A stretch of 64,000 nt of DNA from Oscillatoriophycideae cyanobacterium NC_groundwater_1537_Pr4_S-0.65um_50_18 (lineage in GTDB: Bacteria > Cyanobacteriota > Cyanobacteriia > Elainellales > Elainellaceae): positions 1 to 64,000 of the forward strand of contig JACQYI010000064.1 of assembly GCA_016208305.1 (NCBI GenBank), in the 5' to 3' direction. The translations under genes and the position numbers were made by a program. The notes beneath the pieces were generated by a model. It was not told the origin of the DNA. It saw only the letters and a list, made by a program, of their open reading frames with translations, and did no database searches. Positions 8,852-18,338 of this stretch are shown piece by piece (positions within the stretch are counted from its first letter, which is position 1; every line of letters starts with the position of its first letter).

Positions 8852-9059
8852 ATCTGTTTTAGGGTGATCCCAACCTGGAAATCGAGACTGTATTTGTTAA
8901 TGTTTAATAACAGATCGCTCAGTTTTGCTCTCTATTTCGGGCGCTCTTCTACGCAAAAAGTGCCCTTTGAATGATTCAGTCTAGGAGACGATTGCGACCT
9001 GAGTTTACGATCGCTGCAAAGCATTAAGATCCGTAAGGAGCACGAATTTAATAAAACCC

Positions 9060-9109
9060 AATAATTTTCAGAGCAAAGAAGCCTAGCCTCTTTGCTCTGA
9101 AAAATTATT
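9060..9109 (-). terminator. Terminator-like hairpin downstream of tRNA-Pro
   Basis: Near-perfect inverted repeat (9060-9079 with 9089-9109, one extra A) around a 9-base loop. It lies about 100 bases past the 3' end of the minus-strand tRNA-Pro and probably ends that transcript. Confidence 0.65.
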
Positions 9110-9207
9110 TCAAGCTAATCAGTCCCCGATTCTTAGCGTTTCTGGGTCGTTTTGATACTGGCCTGTAAGATATGAGCCTTACAAAACCAGAGCCTTATAA
9201 AACAAAG

Positions 9208-9281
9208 TCGGGATGACAGGATTCGAACCTGCGACATCCTGCTCCCAAAGCAGGCGCGCTACCAAGCTGCGCTACATCCCG
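9208..9281 (-). tRNA. tRNA-Pro (anticodon UGG)
   Basis: Reverse complement folds as a standard cloverleaf: acceptor CGGGATG with CATCCCG, D-arm with AGCTTGGTAG, anticodon stem CCTGC/GCAGG around the loop TTTGGGA (anticodon TGG), T-arm with GGTTCGAATCC. 74 bases with discriminator A; CCA is not encoded. Confidence 0.96.
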
Positions 9282-9415
9282 ATGCAACAGTCTCCTATTC
9301 TAGAGCAATTTGGTGGAGAATGTAACTTCTGCTCTTGAGTAATCCTAACTTTGATTAGAAATTACAGGGCAATTGCGTCCTAAAACACGCTCTAGAACAT
9401 TGTTTACATCGCGCT

Positions 9416-10135
9416 ATGACTGTAGGAGCTGCTTGCTTGAACGCATTACTGATTGCTGGGACAGACACAGGAGTTGGCAAAACAGTTTTAACCTCTGCCC
9501 TAGCTGCCTATTGGCAGCGATATCGTGCAGCGCAAAGTTTGGGGATTTTGAAGCCGATTCAATGTGGTGCAGATCCACGAGAAACCGGAGGCGATCGCGC
9601 TCACTATGCGGCTCTATTCGATCTAAAGCAGACTTTAGAGGAGATTAATCCCATTTACTTTCCAACCCGTCTGGCTCCACCGATCGCCGCAGAGCGAGAA
9701 GGCTTGGCTGTCCCGCTAGAAAAAGCATGGCAGCAGTTTGAAGTTCTGAGTCAACAACGAGAGTTTGTCTTGATCGAAAGCTCAGGTGGATTGGGTTCTC
9801 CCATTAGCCATGAAACGACCGTGGCGGATCTTGCTTGGGATTGGCGCGTGCCAACCCTTCTGGTCGTGCCCGTACAACCAGGAGCGATCGCCCAAGCAGT
9901 CGCAAATGTTGCGTTGGCAAGTCAGTGCCATGTCCACCTCAAGGGGATTATCCTCAACTGTGTGCAGCCTTGTCATGCCCAGGATCTAGAAGATTGGGTG
10001 CCGCTTGATCTCATCCGCTCTTTAACGCAAAAGCCGATCTTAGGCTGCATTCCCCATCTCAAAAAAACGAACGATCTGGATAAGCTAGTTCAAATTGCCT
10101 CAAACCTTGACATAGAGAGAATTCTGCCTGTCTAA
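9416..10135 (+). CDS. bioD: Dethiobiotin synthetase BioD
   Basis: 239 residues. ATP-dependent carboxylase that closes the ureido ring converting 7,8-diaminopelargonate to dethiobiotin, the step before BioB. P-loop GTDTGVGKT at 15-23; the substrate-binding KPIQCGAD region (about 46-53) and IESSGGLGSPI (about 120-130) match the family, as does the usual length of 220-240. No other bio gene is adjacent; an M20 amidohydrolase follows 79 bases later on the same strand. Confidence 0.93.
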   Translation: MTVGAACLNALLIAGTDTGVGKTVLTSALAAYWQRYRAAQSLGILKPIQCGADPRETGGDRAHYAALFDLKQTLEEINPIYFPTRLAPPIAAEREGLAVPLEKAWQQFEVLSQQREFVLIESSGGLGSPISHETTVADLAWDWRVPTLLVVPVQPGAIAQAVANVALASQCHVHLKGIILNCVQPCHAQDLEDWVPLDLIRSLTQKPILGCIPHLKKTNDLDKLVQIASNLDIERILPV

Positions 10136-10214
10136 GCTGATGACCTAAAGAGTGCGCTACCTTAAAGAATATTTCGGCTTGACGCTACGTTTGTTAACGA
10201 AGAATTCTCAACTC

Positions 10215-11441
10215 ATGGTTTCTACCCATTTCCCGACGCTTGATCAAAATCTATCTTCTATTCGCTTGGATATTCGCACCTTGCAGCCTCAATTGGTTGA
10301 ATGGCGCAGGTTGCTGCACCAGAGGCCAGAATTAGGCTTTCGGGAAACGCTGACGGCAAAATTGATCACGCGCTTATTGACAGAGTGGGGTATTGAGCAT
10401 CAAACAGGCGTAGCGCAAACAGGAACCGTAGCGATTCTGAGGGGCATGCAGAAGGGTGCTGACCCTGTGCTGGGTATCCGAGCCGATATGGATGCATTAC
10501 CGATTCAGGAAGAGAATCTTGTGTCATATCGATCGCAGCATGACGGCATCATGCATGCTTGTGGTCATGACGGGCATGTAGCGATCGCTCTAGGTACTGC
10601 CTACTATCTGTCTCAGCACCCCGATCGATTTGCTGGAACGGTGAAAATCATCTTTCAACCTGCTGAAGAAGGGCCAGGTGGCGCAAAGCCAATGATTGAA
10701 TCAGGTGCGCTCAAAGATCCAGATGTAGATGCCATCATTGGACTGCATTTATGGAATAACCTGCCTCTGGGTACGGTAGGCGTGCGGGAGGGAGCAATGA
10801 TGGCTGCGGTTGAGCTATTTGATTGCACAATTCGGGGTAAAGGTGGGCATGGAGCCATGCCGCACCAGACGGTTGACCCCATTGTTGTCAGCGCCCAAAT
10901 TGTTAACGCCCTCCAAGCGATCGTGGCTCGTAACGTCGATCCTCTCAAGTCTGCGGTGGTGACTGTTGGATCGCTGCACGCAGGGCATGCACACAACGTT
11001 ATTCCTGCGATGGCTCAAATGCAGGGAACGGTTCGCTACTTTGATCCAGCCTTTGAGGGTTTCTTTCAGCAACGGCTTGAGCAAGTGATTGCTGGAATTT
11101 GTCAAAGCTACGGAGCAACCTATGAATTGTCCTATCGGTCGCTTTATCCTCCTGTAATTAACGATCGCACAATGGCGAACCTGGTACGGTCGATCGCTGA
11201 AGCGGTGGTAGAAACCCCAATGGGTGTTGTACCAGAATGTCAAACAATGGGTGGCGAAGACATGTCTTTCTTCCTGAAAGAAGTTCCAGGCTGCTATTTT
11301 TTCTTGGGTTCAGCCAATGATAGTAAGGATCTCGCTTATCCTCACCATCATCCTCGCTTTGATTTTGATGAAACAGCTCTGGGGCTAGGCGTAGAAATTT
11401 TCGTTCGCTGCGTGGAAAAATTTTGTACAGCCCAAAAATAG
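10215..11441 (+). CDS. M20D-family amidohydrolase (N-acyl amino acid / IAA-amino acid type)
   Basis: 408 residues from the ATG at 10215 (MVSTHFPTLDQN); an in-frame GTG at 10152 would add 21 residues that look non-conserved. Zn/Mn peptidase fold: IRADMDALPIQE, metal-binding MHACGHDGH, EPAEEGPGGA-like QPAEEGPGGAKPM, dimerisation domain with GKGGHGAMPHQTVDP, and GGEDMSFFL near the end. The family hydrolyses N-acyl amino acids, hippurate or similar amides in the cytosol; the true substrate is not evident. Likely co-oriented with bioD; ends before a hairpin at 11490. Confidence 0.9.
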   Translation: MVSTHFPTLDQNLSSIRLDIRTLQPQLVEWRRLLHQRPELGFRETLTAKLITRLLTEWGIEHQTGVAQTGTVAILRGMQKGADPVLGIRADMDALPIQEENLVSYRSQHDGIMHACGHDGHVAIALGTAYYLSQHPDRFAGTVKIIFQPAEEGPGGAKPMIESGALKDPDVDAIIGLHLWNNLPLGTVGVREGAMMAAVELFDCTIRGKGGHGAMPHQTVDPIVVSAQIVNALQAIVARNVDPLKSAVVTVGSLHAGHAHNVIPAMAQMQGTVRYFDPAFEGFFQQRLEQVIAGICQSYGATYELSYRSLYPPVINDRTMANLVRSIAEAVVETPMGVVPECQTMGGEDMSFFLKEVPGCYFFLGSANDSKDLAYPHHHPRFDFDETALGLGVEIFVRCVEKFCTAQK

Positions 11442-11489
11442 ACTTGGAGGTTTGCAAGGTCGGGCTTTGCAGTACGCTCTAAAATCTAA

Positions 11490-11535
11490 AAAGCCGATTC
11501 TCAAAGACGTAGAGGCTTTCTGAGAAATCGGCTTT
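11490..11535 (+). terminator. Terminator after the M20 amidohydrolase
   Basis: Stem 11490-11507 with 11516-11535 (AAAGCCGATT paired with AATCGGCTTT plus a second short paired block), ending in TTT. It lies 50 bases after the stop, between convergent genes. Confidence 0.75.
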
Positions 11536-11585
11536 AAGAAAAACCATAGCTTTAAAGTAGACCAAAGTTGGCTTACCCAGGCATT

Positions 11586-11894
11586 TTATCGACTAAAAGA
11601 ATGGGTAGCTGTATCTAAAAGATTTTCACTCAAAGACTCACTAAACGTAGCCCACTCGATCGACTCATAGGGTTGGCTTGAAACGTAAGTCGAGCCATAA
11701 GCTCGCTCAGCCATCTCAGACATGTATCCAACGTAATGACTCATTAAAAAATAGACCGCCATCATGGCTGCTGCCGTTGAAGACACGAGAAAACCCGCCA
11801 GCATCAGGGAAAATTCGCGGCGTTGGATTGCTTCCTGCATGAGATGCAGCGCCCATGCAATCAAACCGATGACCAAGAATATAATAATGAGCAT
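11586..11894 (-). CDS. Small two-helix membrane protein, unknown function
   Basis: 102 residues. Hydrophobic segments at about 1-19 and 30-53 flank a short basic loop (QRREF), leaving a polar, Ser/Tyr/Glu-rich C-terminal tail of about 45 residues. I recognise no family. The start has no clear ribosome site. Isolated gene, convergent with the amidohydrolase across the 11490 hairpin. Confidence 0.55.
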   Translation of the reverse strand: MLIIIFLVIGLIAWALHLMQEAIQRREFSLMLAGFLVSSTAAAMMAVYFLMSHYVGYMSEMAERAYGSTYVSSQPYESIEWATFSESLSENLLDTATHSFSR

Positions 11895-12398
11895 TCTTAA
11901 ACGAGTTTACGAAATGTAATATTTACGCATGTTAACAAATTCTCAGGCAACTGTCTCTAAAATTTACAGCTTTAGAAACCGCTTCAAAACACCTATAGAC
12001 CTTGATGGCAATACATTTACGGTGGTTTAGTGCCATCTCACCCCACTACACACAATATAACGTGCATCCAAAGCTTGCTATCAAAAGTACATAATTTATG
12101 CCGAATAGCTGAGTGGAGAAAAATAATCCGTCAAAAAAAAATGCGTGGCATTGCCGAGTTTTTCACCCAATACAATGCCGCTCTCATTTTGTATCAAATT
12201 ATTTACTAAAGCGCGAGTGAGACAACCTCAGTAGACCAAGCACGCTCTCTCAATTCTTCCAAACTGACTTCATGGCATAGCTTCACTCAGACAGCTTCAC
12301 CTAGACAGCAGTTTTGGGCGTGTACTGCACGCCCAAGGAATCTACTTTGAGAGTTGAGGATCAACTGAAATGTGCTAAACCACCCCCATTCTGGGTGG
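11895..12398. other. Intergenic region, no gene seen
   Basis: About 500 AT-rich bases between the small membrane protein and the DegT gene. A short hairpin (TTGGGCGTG at 12314-12322 with CACGCCCAA at 12328-12336) and a smaller one, CCACCC/GGGTGG at 12380-12398, are the only structures. No coding frame is supported. Confidence 0.55.
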
Positions 12399-12449
12399 AA
12401 GCACTATCTGCTCAACCCAAAACTAGAGAAGGCTGAGCAGATAGTGCTT
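12399..12449 (-). terminator. Hairpin straddling the stop codon of the aminotransferase gene
   Basis: Perfect 16-bp inverted repeat 12399-12414 / 12434-12449 with a 19-base loop. The right arm is coding (ALSAQ region of the C-terminus) and the stop codon TGA is the last three bases of the left arm. Probably the terminator or 3'-end stabiliser. Confidence 0.65.
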
Positions 12450-13611
12450 GGTCAAGCTTCAAACCTCCTATAGGACAACCTACCAAGCTTGCGATCGCAG
12501 AAACAACCTGATCTACCTGGCTTTCGTGCAACCCCGGATATATAGGCAGTGATAAGATCTCTTGGCTCAGCGTTTCGGCATGGGGAAAGTCTTCCACGGC
12601 ATAGCCTAACTGCTGGAATGCAGGCTGTAAGTGACAGGGAATTGGATAGTGAATACCCGTTTGAATGCCTAGAGTGTTTAGCTCCTCTTGCAGGGCAGTG
12701 CGATCGATTGGGCAATCCTCTAAAACTCGAATTACGTAAAGATGATAGACATGCCCTTCGCCGCTCAGGTTGACGATCGGTATGATACCATAATCTGCCA
12801 AAGGCTGAAACAAGGCATCGTATCGTTGAGCAATGCGATTGCGATCGGCATTCCAGCTTCGGAGATGAGGTAATTTTGTTTGCAAAACGGCTGCTTGAAG
12901 CGTGTCTAATCGGCTATTTGTACCTTGGTCTGTGTGGAAATACTTGCGAGTGGCTCCATAATTGCGGATCGATCGCATCGTTTGAGCCACAATTTCCTCT
13001 TGCGTTACCAGCATGCCGCCATCCCCAAATGCACCCAGATTTTTACTGGGGTAAAAGCTAAATGCGGCTGCGATGCCTACTGCGCCAGCATGATATCCCT
13101 CCCGTTCGGCTAGATGCGCTTGGGCAGCATCTTCAAAAATCAACAAATCATAGGTGCTAGCCAAGTCCAGCAGCCGATTTGGAGCAACCATTTGACCATA
13201 GAGATGCACCGGAATGATGGCTCTAGTGCGGGCTGTGATGGCTTTCTCAGCGGCTGCTAGGTCAATGAGTGCCGTTTGCAAATCGCAATCCACGAAAACG
13301 GGCGTTGCACCCGATCGCATCACCCCAATCAGTGTGGCGACAAAAGTATTGGCAGGCAAAATCACTTCATCGCCTAGCCCAATACCACAGGCTTGCAGAC
13401 CCAAAGCAATTGCATCTGTGCCCGATGCTACCCCTACGCCATAAGCGGTGCCGCAGGCTTGAGCAAAAGTTTGCTCGAAATCTAAAAGTGCTTGCCCTAA
13501 AACATAGTCGCCTTTCTGGATAACGTCCTGAATGGCTCGCTCTAGTTGATCTTGTATCGGTTGATGTTGCAGGCTGAAATCGACAAATGGAATAGTGGAT
13601 GGGAGACTCAT
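12412..13611 (-). CDS. DegT/DnrJ/EryC1/StrS-family PLP-dependent aminotransferase
   Basis: 399 residues. Fold type I aminotransferase that usually installs an amino group on a nucleotide-activated keto-sugar for glycan or lipopolysaccharide synthesis. Family marks: GDYVLGQALLDFEQTFA, GVASGTDAIALGLQA at about 60-73, PANTFVAT, and the PLP-binding lysine in FYPSKNLGAFGDGG (Lys190). The last ~20 residues are variable. No sugar-nucleotide genes are adjacent, so the substrate is open. The start is unambiguous by homology to the family N-terminus (PFVDFSLQHQPI). Confidence 0.9.
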   Translation of the reverse strand: MSLPSTIPFVDFSLQHQPIQDQLERAIQDVIQKGDYVLGQALLDFEQTFAQACGTAYGVGVASGTDAIALGLQACGIGLGDEVILPANTFVATLIGVMRSGATPVFVDCDLQTALIDLAAAEKAITARTRAIIPVHLYGQMVAPNRLLDLASTYDLLIFEDAAQAHLAEREGYHAGAVGIAAAFSFYPSKNLGAFGDGGMLVTQEEIVAQTMRSIRNYGATRKYFHTDQGTNSRLDTLQAAVLQTKLPHLRSWNADRNRIAQRYDALFQPLADYGIIPIVNLSGEGHVYHLYVIRVLEDCPIDRTALQEELNTLGIQTGIHYPIPCHLQPAFQQLGYAVEDFPHAETLSQEILSLPIYPGLHESQVDQVVSAIASLVGCPIGGLKLDQALSAQPSLVLG

Positions 13612-13725
13612 AACGGTAAGCCTTGATCAATAACTTCATCAGCGAGCGGACTAAGGCTCGGTATCACATGCATGACCCTTGCGCAGCAAAACCTTTTAAA
13701 GCAAAATCTCCAATACAACCTGTAA

Positions 13726-13770
13726 AAAGAGTGACGTTTCAAAGAGTGACGTTTCAAACACAGTGACGTT
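13726..13770. repeat. Three tandem 15-bp units (AAAGAGTGACGTTTC)
   Basis: Two identical copies at 13726-13740 and 13741-13755 and a third diverged copy at 13756-13770 share the core AGTGACGTT. It lies about 115-160 bases upstream of the DegT-type gene start, on the side where its promoter should be. Confidence 0.85.
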
Positions 13771-14070
13771 GGCGATCAGTCTTTAGTTTTTATTAAGTTG
13801 AAGATTTGGGTGAAGAGAAGACCTGTGCTCAGAGTGAATTTATCGGAAGCTATTTTTTTAGTTATGACTGATCAAATGTAATTTTTAACACCTAGGTCGA
13901 GTAAAGACTCAGTGAAGTAACTGAGCTAAAATCACCCGCTCTGCCTCCTTGCCTTGCAACTCTATCTTTTGCTGAGTGATACCCTCAATGAGGAAAATGC
14001 TGAGTCGCTTTGAAACAACTCACGTCCTTCAGGGTTTGCACGGGTTTTGCAGCCAGGGTTATCACTCGCA

Positions 14071-14107
14071 GCACTGTGCCAGTAAACTAGTGAAATTGGC
14101 ACAGTGC
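14071..14107 (+). promoter_or_regulatory. Hairpin in the glyS upstream region
   Basis: Perfect 11-bp inverted repeat GCACTGTGCCA / TGGCACAGTGC with a 15-base loop, ending about 80 bases before the glyS start. No T-run follows, so it is unlike a terminator; an operator or leader structure is possible. Confidence 0.45.
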
Positions 14108-14186
14108 CGCAAACCAGCGGCGATCGTGTTTTAGCTCGGCTTTTGCTTGCTGTTTAATCGCTTTAATCGCTCAACTCCTGGTGTGT

Positions 14187-16343
14187 ATGGTCACGTTTTT
14201 GTTGGAAGTTGGAACTGAAGAATTACCCGCAAGTTTTGTGGAAGAGGCGCTGGCACAGTGGCGATCGCGGATTCCCAATAGCTTAAGCGAGGCTTTCCTG
14301 ACGCCTAAGTCGGTCGAAGTCTACGGTACTCCTAGACGATTGGCCTTGGTGCTTGAGGGATTGCCCGCCCAGCAGCCCGATCGCGAGGAAGAAGTCAAAG
14401 GGCCTTCTGTTCAAGCAGCTTTCAAAGATGGCAAGCCCACCAAGGCGGCAGAGGGCTTTGCCCGCTCTCGGGGCGTTTCGCTAGAGGCTTTTGAGGTGCG
14501 ATCGACCGACAAAGGCGAATTTATCTTTGTACGGCAGAAAATTGTGGGTCGCTCAACGGCTGCCCTTCTGGCAGAGCTGGTACCTCAGTGGATTTTCGGT
14601 TTAGAGGGCAAGCGATTCATGCGCTGGGGCGACGGAGACTTGCGCTTTCCTCGCCCTATTCGTTGGCTGGTGGCTCTCCTCGACGACACGATTTTGCCCA
14701 TCACACTGGTCAATGGTTCTGAAAGCTGCACTAGCGATCGCCTGACGCAAGGTCATCGCGTTTTGCATCCCAGCCCTATTGCGATCGCCCATGCCTCTAC
14801 CTACCTGACAGAGTTGAGAGCGGCCTCTGTTGAAGTTGATCCTGACCTGCGGCAGGCTGCAATCATGCAACAAGCTCAGGCAGCAGCCCAATCTGTGGGT
14901 GGCCATGCCCTGATCACGCCTAGCCTCTTGCAAGAAGTGCGAGACTTGGTGGAGTCTCCCTCAGCGGTGATAGGCCGGTTTGACCCAGCGTTTTTAGAAC
15001 TGCCGCCTGAAGTTGTCGTCATGGAGATGGAAAGCCATCAGCGCTATTTTCCCATCGTCAAAACAGTCGGCTCATCTGAGCTATTGCCTTATTTCATTAC
15101 TATTTCCAACGGTGACCCTGCCAAAGCTGACATTGTGGCCGCCGGAAATGCTCGCGTCATTCGAGCGCGCCTATCTGATGGGCAGTATTTTTTTGAGGCC
15201 GATCGTAAACAGCCGTTAGAAAACTACTTGCCTCGGCTAGACACTGTGACCTTTCAGGAAGAATTGGGTTCGGTGCGGACAAAAGTCGATCGGATTGTCC
15301 AAATCAGCGATCGAATTGCCGATCAGCTTCAGATCGATGTCAGCGATCGGGCTACTATCCGGCGGGCGGCGCTGCTTTGCAAAGCAGACTTGGTTACTCA
15401 AATGGTCGGCGAATTTCCTGAGCTACAGGGCATTATGGGACAAAAGTATGCCCTGAGCAGCGGTGAATCGCCGGAAGTGGCAACTGCAATTTCTGAACAT
15501 TACCTGCCACGAGGGGCAGGCGATCAACTGCCGCAAACTTTGACAGGCCAAGTAGTGGGTCTAGCCGATCGACTTGATACGCTGGTAGGTATCTTTAGCT
15601 TGGGAATGTTGCCTACGGGATCTTCTGATCCTTTTGCCCTGCGTCGAGCCGCCAATGCAGTTCTTAACATCACTTGGTCGGCTGACCTGAAGCTTAACCT
15701 TGACCAGCTTTTGGAACAGGTCATTACTGATTTTGTAGCAGCTTATCCAAAAGCAGCAGCAACAGCTACGACCTTAAATCAACAGCTGCGCGATTTCTTT
15801 TTGCAGCGAGTTAGAACTTTACTTCAGGAAGATCAGGGAATTGACTATGATTTGGTCAATGCAGTCTTAGGAGAAAATGACCCTGAGTATGCCGATCGCG
15901 CTTTGCAAAACCCGCTAGATGTGCGCGATCGCGCTCAATTTTTGCAGAGCATCCGCCAGAACAAAGCGCTAGATGCAATTTATGAAACGGTCAATCGCGC
16001 CTCGCGTTTGGCTACTCAAGGGGATCTAGATACCCTGCAATTAGAGCCAGTGGCCATCGTTCGCCCTAGTCTTTTTCAGCAGCCCTCTGAGCAAGATTTT
16101 TATGATGCGATCGTTAAACTTGTGCCCCAAACTCAGGCGGCTCAAGCCGAACGAAATTATCAAACTCTTCTAGATGCGCTAATTGAAGTGGTGCCTGTGA
16201 TCCAAAACTTTTTTGATGGGGCACAAAGTGTAATGGTGATGGATGCTGATCCAGAAATTCGGCAGAACCGCCTAAATTTACTGGGACTGCTCAGAAATCA
16301 TGCGCGAACTCTGGCAGATTTTGGGGCGATCGTTAAGGGGTAA
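14187..16343 (+). CDS. glyS: Glycyl-tRNA synthetase beta subunit
   Basis: 718 residues from the ATG at 14187; a GTG two codons upstream is also possible. It is the beta chain of the alpha2beta2 enzyme that charges tRNA-Gly and mainly binds tRNA. The N-terminus [15 protein letters not shown], the region [19 protein letters not shown] and GVEDPFALRR-like [15 protein letters not shown] are characteristic, and the C-terminal anticodon-binding region is present. Normal full length. The alpha-subunit gene glyQ is not in the window, so the two subunits are encoded apart, as is common in cyanobacteria. Confidence 0.95.
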   Translation: MVTFLLEVGTEELPASFVEEALAQWRSRIPNSLSEAFLTPKSVEVYGTPRRLALVLEGLPAQQPDREEEVKGPSVQAAFKDGKPTKAAEGFARSRGVSLEAFEVRSTDKGEFIFVRQKIVGRSTAALLAELVPQWIFGLEGKRFMRWGDGDLRFPRPIRWLVALLDDTILPITLVNGSESCTSDRLTQGHRVLHPSPIAIAHASTYLTELRAASVEVDPDLRQAAIMQQAQAAAQSVGGHALITPSLLQEVRDLVESPSAVIGRFDPAFLELPPEVVVMEMESHQRYFPIVKTVGSSELLPYFITISNGDPAKADIVAAGNARVIRARLSDGQYFFEADRKQPLENYLPRLDTVTFQEELGSVRTKVDRIVQISDRIADQLQIDVSDRATIRRAALLCKADLVTQMVGEFPELQGIMGQKYALSSGESPEVATAISEHYLPRGAGDQLPQTLTGQVVGLADRLDTLVGIFSLGMLPTGSSDPFALRRAANAVLNITWSADLKLNLDQLLEQVITDFVAAYPKAAATATTLNQQLRDFFLQRVRTLLQEDQGIDYDLVNAVLGENDPEYADRALQNPLDVRDRAQFLQSIRQNKALDAIYETVNRASRLATQGDLDTLQLEPVAIVRPSLFQQPSEQDFYDAIVKLVPQTQAAQAERNYQTLLDALIEVVPVIQNFFDGAQSVMVMDADPEIRQNRLNLLGLLRNHARTLADFGAIVKG

Positions 16344-16392
16344 TTCCTAACTCTGTAAGTCAGAAGTGAATCTGTAAGTCAGAAGAAACGCT

Positions 16393-18273
16393 CTAACTCG
16401 AATACAGCTCCAGCAGATCAGGCAGGTGATCATATCCATCGACGCCGATCGCCGCGATAATGCTTCCCCTCTGCTGCTTTAGGAGAGAGCCAAACGCTGC
16501 TTCACCCAACTGTCCCCTCAGAACAATTAGTAAACCTGCGGCTTGCCGCCAGCTTGCTGAGCCAATCTGCTCTAGCAAATACATGCCTAAACAAGCCATC
16601 TGGATGGCTTGAGAGGAGTTTTGTAGCCGATAGTAAGCTTCAGCTAAATAGGACAAGTTCTGCCCTTGCAGATAAACATCTCCCGAAACTTGAGCTGCCT
16701 GAATGCCTTTCTCCAGATATTCGATCGCCATCTGAGGCTCTTCAATCAAGATCTGAGCCATGCCTAAACTGCTAAGGCACAAAGCCTGACTCTGGCGATC
16801 GCCCAATCTCTCCGATAGCTCTAATCCTTGCTGCAATCGGTCGATCGCCATCTCAAACCGATCCGGATCGGCCTGCTCTAGCTGCTGTGCCTGAAACACC
16901 TCGCTGTAACCCAAATTAGCCAATGCGTTTGCCTCACCTAGGCGATCGCCCTTCTGCCGACTCAAAATTACGGCTCGCTGGCTGTAGTTAATCGCCTCGG
17001 TGTAGCTAGATTGAGCCACACAGGCACGGCTGAGATGATTGAGGTTTGCAATTTCGCAGGAAGTGTCAGCGGCAGTACGGGCAATATTAAGAGCCTGTTG
17101 ATGCAGAGCAATCGCTCGTTCAATTTGTCCGAGTGCGCGCATTGAAGATCCCAACAAGGTGAGGATGCGCGCTTTTTCCTGAGTGCCTTCTTCCTGCCGT
17201 AGTGGCTCATCTAGGTAGCTAAGGGCATCCCGCAGATACTCTCCTGAAAAAGAGGCAAAAATATTGCCGTAAAGTGGAAAGTAGGGGCGTTGGGCAAATA
17301 CGCGCAAAATTTGCAGCGTCATCTGGAAGCAGCCGTTGGCAAAGCGATCGCGGCGGGGCAAAACAGCCTGATTAAAACCGTTGGCCAGCTGTGACCAAAT
17401 TACGGCAAATCCCAGGAAAGTTGAGATAGATAGCTTAGCTCCCACCTTGGCATCGTAGACTAGCTTATCAAACCAGTTCACTAGACCTAGCTGTAGATAG
17501 CGTAAGACACTAACCGCCTCTACAAAGTCGCTCAGGTTAAAATCTGGCCGTTGGTTAATCCATTCAACTGGAGATTGCCCTACTGCCAGTGATTGAAACA
17601 GCGATTTAAGAGTAACGCTGTTTACCTGCTTAGACCAAGCTATCCAAGGCCCTCGATCGCTAGGGGCACCCCCAAAGCCTAATTGACCCTGGCTCTGATC
17701 ATAGATCCAGCTCACGAGATGATTTTCTAGATGGTTCCAGGACTCCAAACCACGCATGATGCCCTGAGAAATCTGCTGAAGCTCTTGTTGAACCTCTTGC
17801 TGATCTCCTGCCGATAAGTCACCCAGCTCTTGAACCGATCGCATCTTTTGGGCAAATTGCTGGAGCTGAGACAGATTGAGAGGTTTGGGCAAATTAGGGT
17901 CAGTAACTCGCAGAAAGACGCTGAGGCGATCGTCTGCGGCAATGATCTGCCGTAATGCCGTGTCCAGAACCACAGTGGCCTGGTTTTGGGTCTGCCAGCG
18001 ATCCCATTCTCCCCGAATCGTCTGAAGCGCTCGGAGAATACGGGTGGCTTTGGCTTGCTTTAGCTCGTTGTCGCGGTTGTCTGCCTGCTGCTGAGTTTCT
18101 GCAAGGCGATCGCCCAAATGGCGCTCAAAAATTTCCCCCGTTCCAGCGTCTACGCCTTCCTGAAGCATTTGGTAGACCTGCTCTTTAGAGCGGATCTGCC
18201 CTTTGAGGGTCATCTGCACCACTTGATCAATGAGAGCAAGATAGCGATCGCGCAATGGAGGAGCGTCTGGCAT
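16393..18273 (-). CDS. Tetratricopeptide-repeat protein downstream of sigF
   Basis: 626 residues from the chosen Met (18273; MPDAPPLRDRYLALIDQ). The frame is open to another Met at 18321, but the extra 16 residues look non-conserved. The N-terminal third is helical and polar, and the middle (about 240-320) has aromatic, membrane-peripheral-looking stretches. From about residue 370 on there are TPR units (AIALHQQALNIARTAADT, AINYSQRAVILSRQKGDR, AIEYLEKGIQAAQVSGD), suggesting a protein-protein scaffold. It lies right behind sigF on the same strand, so a role tied to that sigma factor is possible but only inferred from position. Confidence 0.8.
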   Translation of the reverse strand: MPDAPPLRDRYLALIDQVVQMTLKGQIRSKEQVYQMLQEGVDAGTGEIFERHLGDRLAETQQQADNRDNELKQAKATRILRALQTIRGEWDRWQTQNQATVVLDTALRQIIAADDRLSVFLRVTDPNLPKPLNLSQLQQFAQKMRSVQELGDLSAGDQQEVQQELQQISQGIMRGLESWNHLENHLVSWIYDQSQGQLGFGGAPSDRGPWIAWSKQVNSVTLKSLFQSLAVGQSPVEWINQRPDFNLSDFVEAVSVLRYLQLGLVNWFDKLVYDAKVGAKLSISTFLGFAVIWSQLANGFNQAVLPRRDRFANGCFQMTLQILRVFAQRPYFPLYGNIFASFSGEYLRDALSYLDEPLRQEEGTQEKARILTLLGSSMRALGQIERAIALHQQALNIARTAADTSCEIANLNHLSRACVAQSSYTEAINYSQRAVILSRQKGDRLGEANALANLGYSEVFQAQQLEQADPDRFEMAIDRLQQGLELSERLGDRQSQALCLSSLGMAQILIEEPQMAIEYLEKGIQAAQVSGDVYLQGQNLSYLAEAYYRLQNSSQAIQMACLGMYLLEQIGSASWRQAAGLLIVLRGQLGEAAFGSLLKQQRGSIIAAIGVDGYDHLPDLLELYSS

Positions 18274-18338
18274 GGGGATAGAAAATCCCGAACCGCTTCG
18301 GGCGAACCTGCGGAATAACATTCTTTATAGAACGAACA

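Larger units (their letters stand above)
8617..9207. other. Intergenic region with two strong hairpins
   Basis: 591 bases between the zinc-protein gene start and tRNA-Pro. It holds a hairpin at 8824-8851 and another at 9060-9109. A short frame of 23 codons (8791-8862) spans the first hairpin but has no supporting ribosome site. A small RNA ending at the first hairpin is conceivable but unproven. Confidence 0.5.
13612..14186. other. Divergent intergenic region with tandem repeats and a hairpin
   Basis: 575 bases between the divergent DegT-type and glyS genes. It holds three tandem 15-bp units at 13726-13770 and an 11-bp hairpin at 14071-14107 some 80 bases before glyS. No coding frame supported. 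Confidence 0.6.

Noticed and set aside
8723-8974. 83-codon plus-strand frame in the 8617-9207 gap
   Set aside because: It crosses a terminator hairpin, has no ribosome site and its translation has no protein-like domain; it looks random.
13367-13639. 90-codon minus-strand frame at the start of the DegT-type gene
   Set aside because: It is a shifted frame of a well-supported aminotransferase with no start context of its own.
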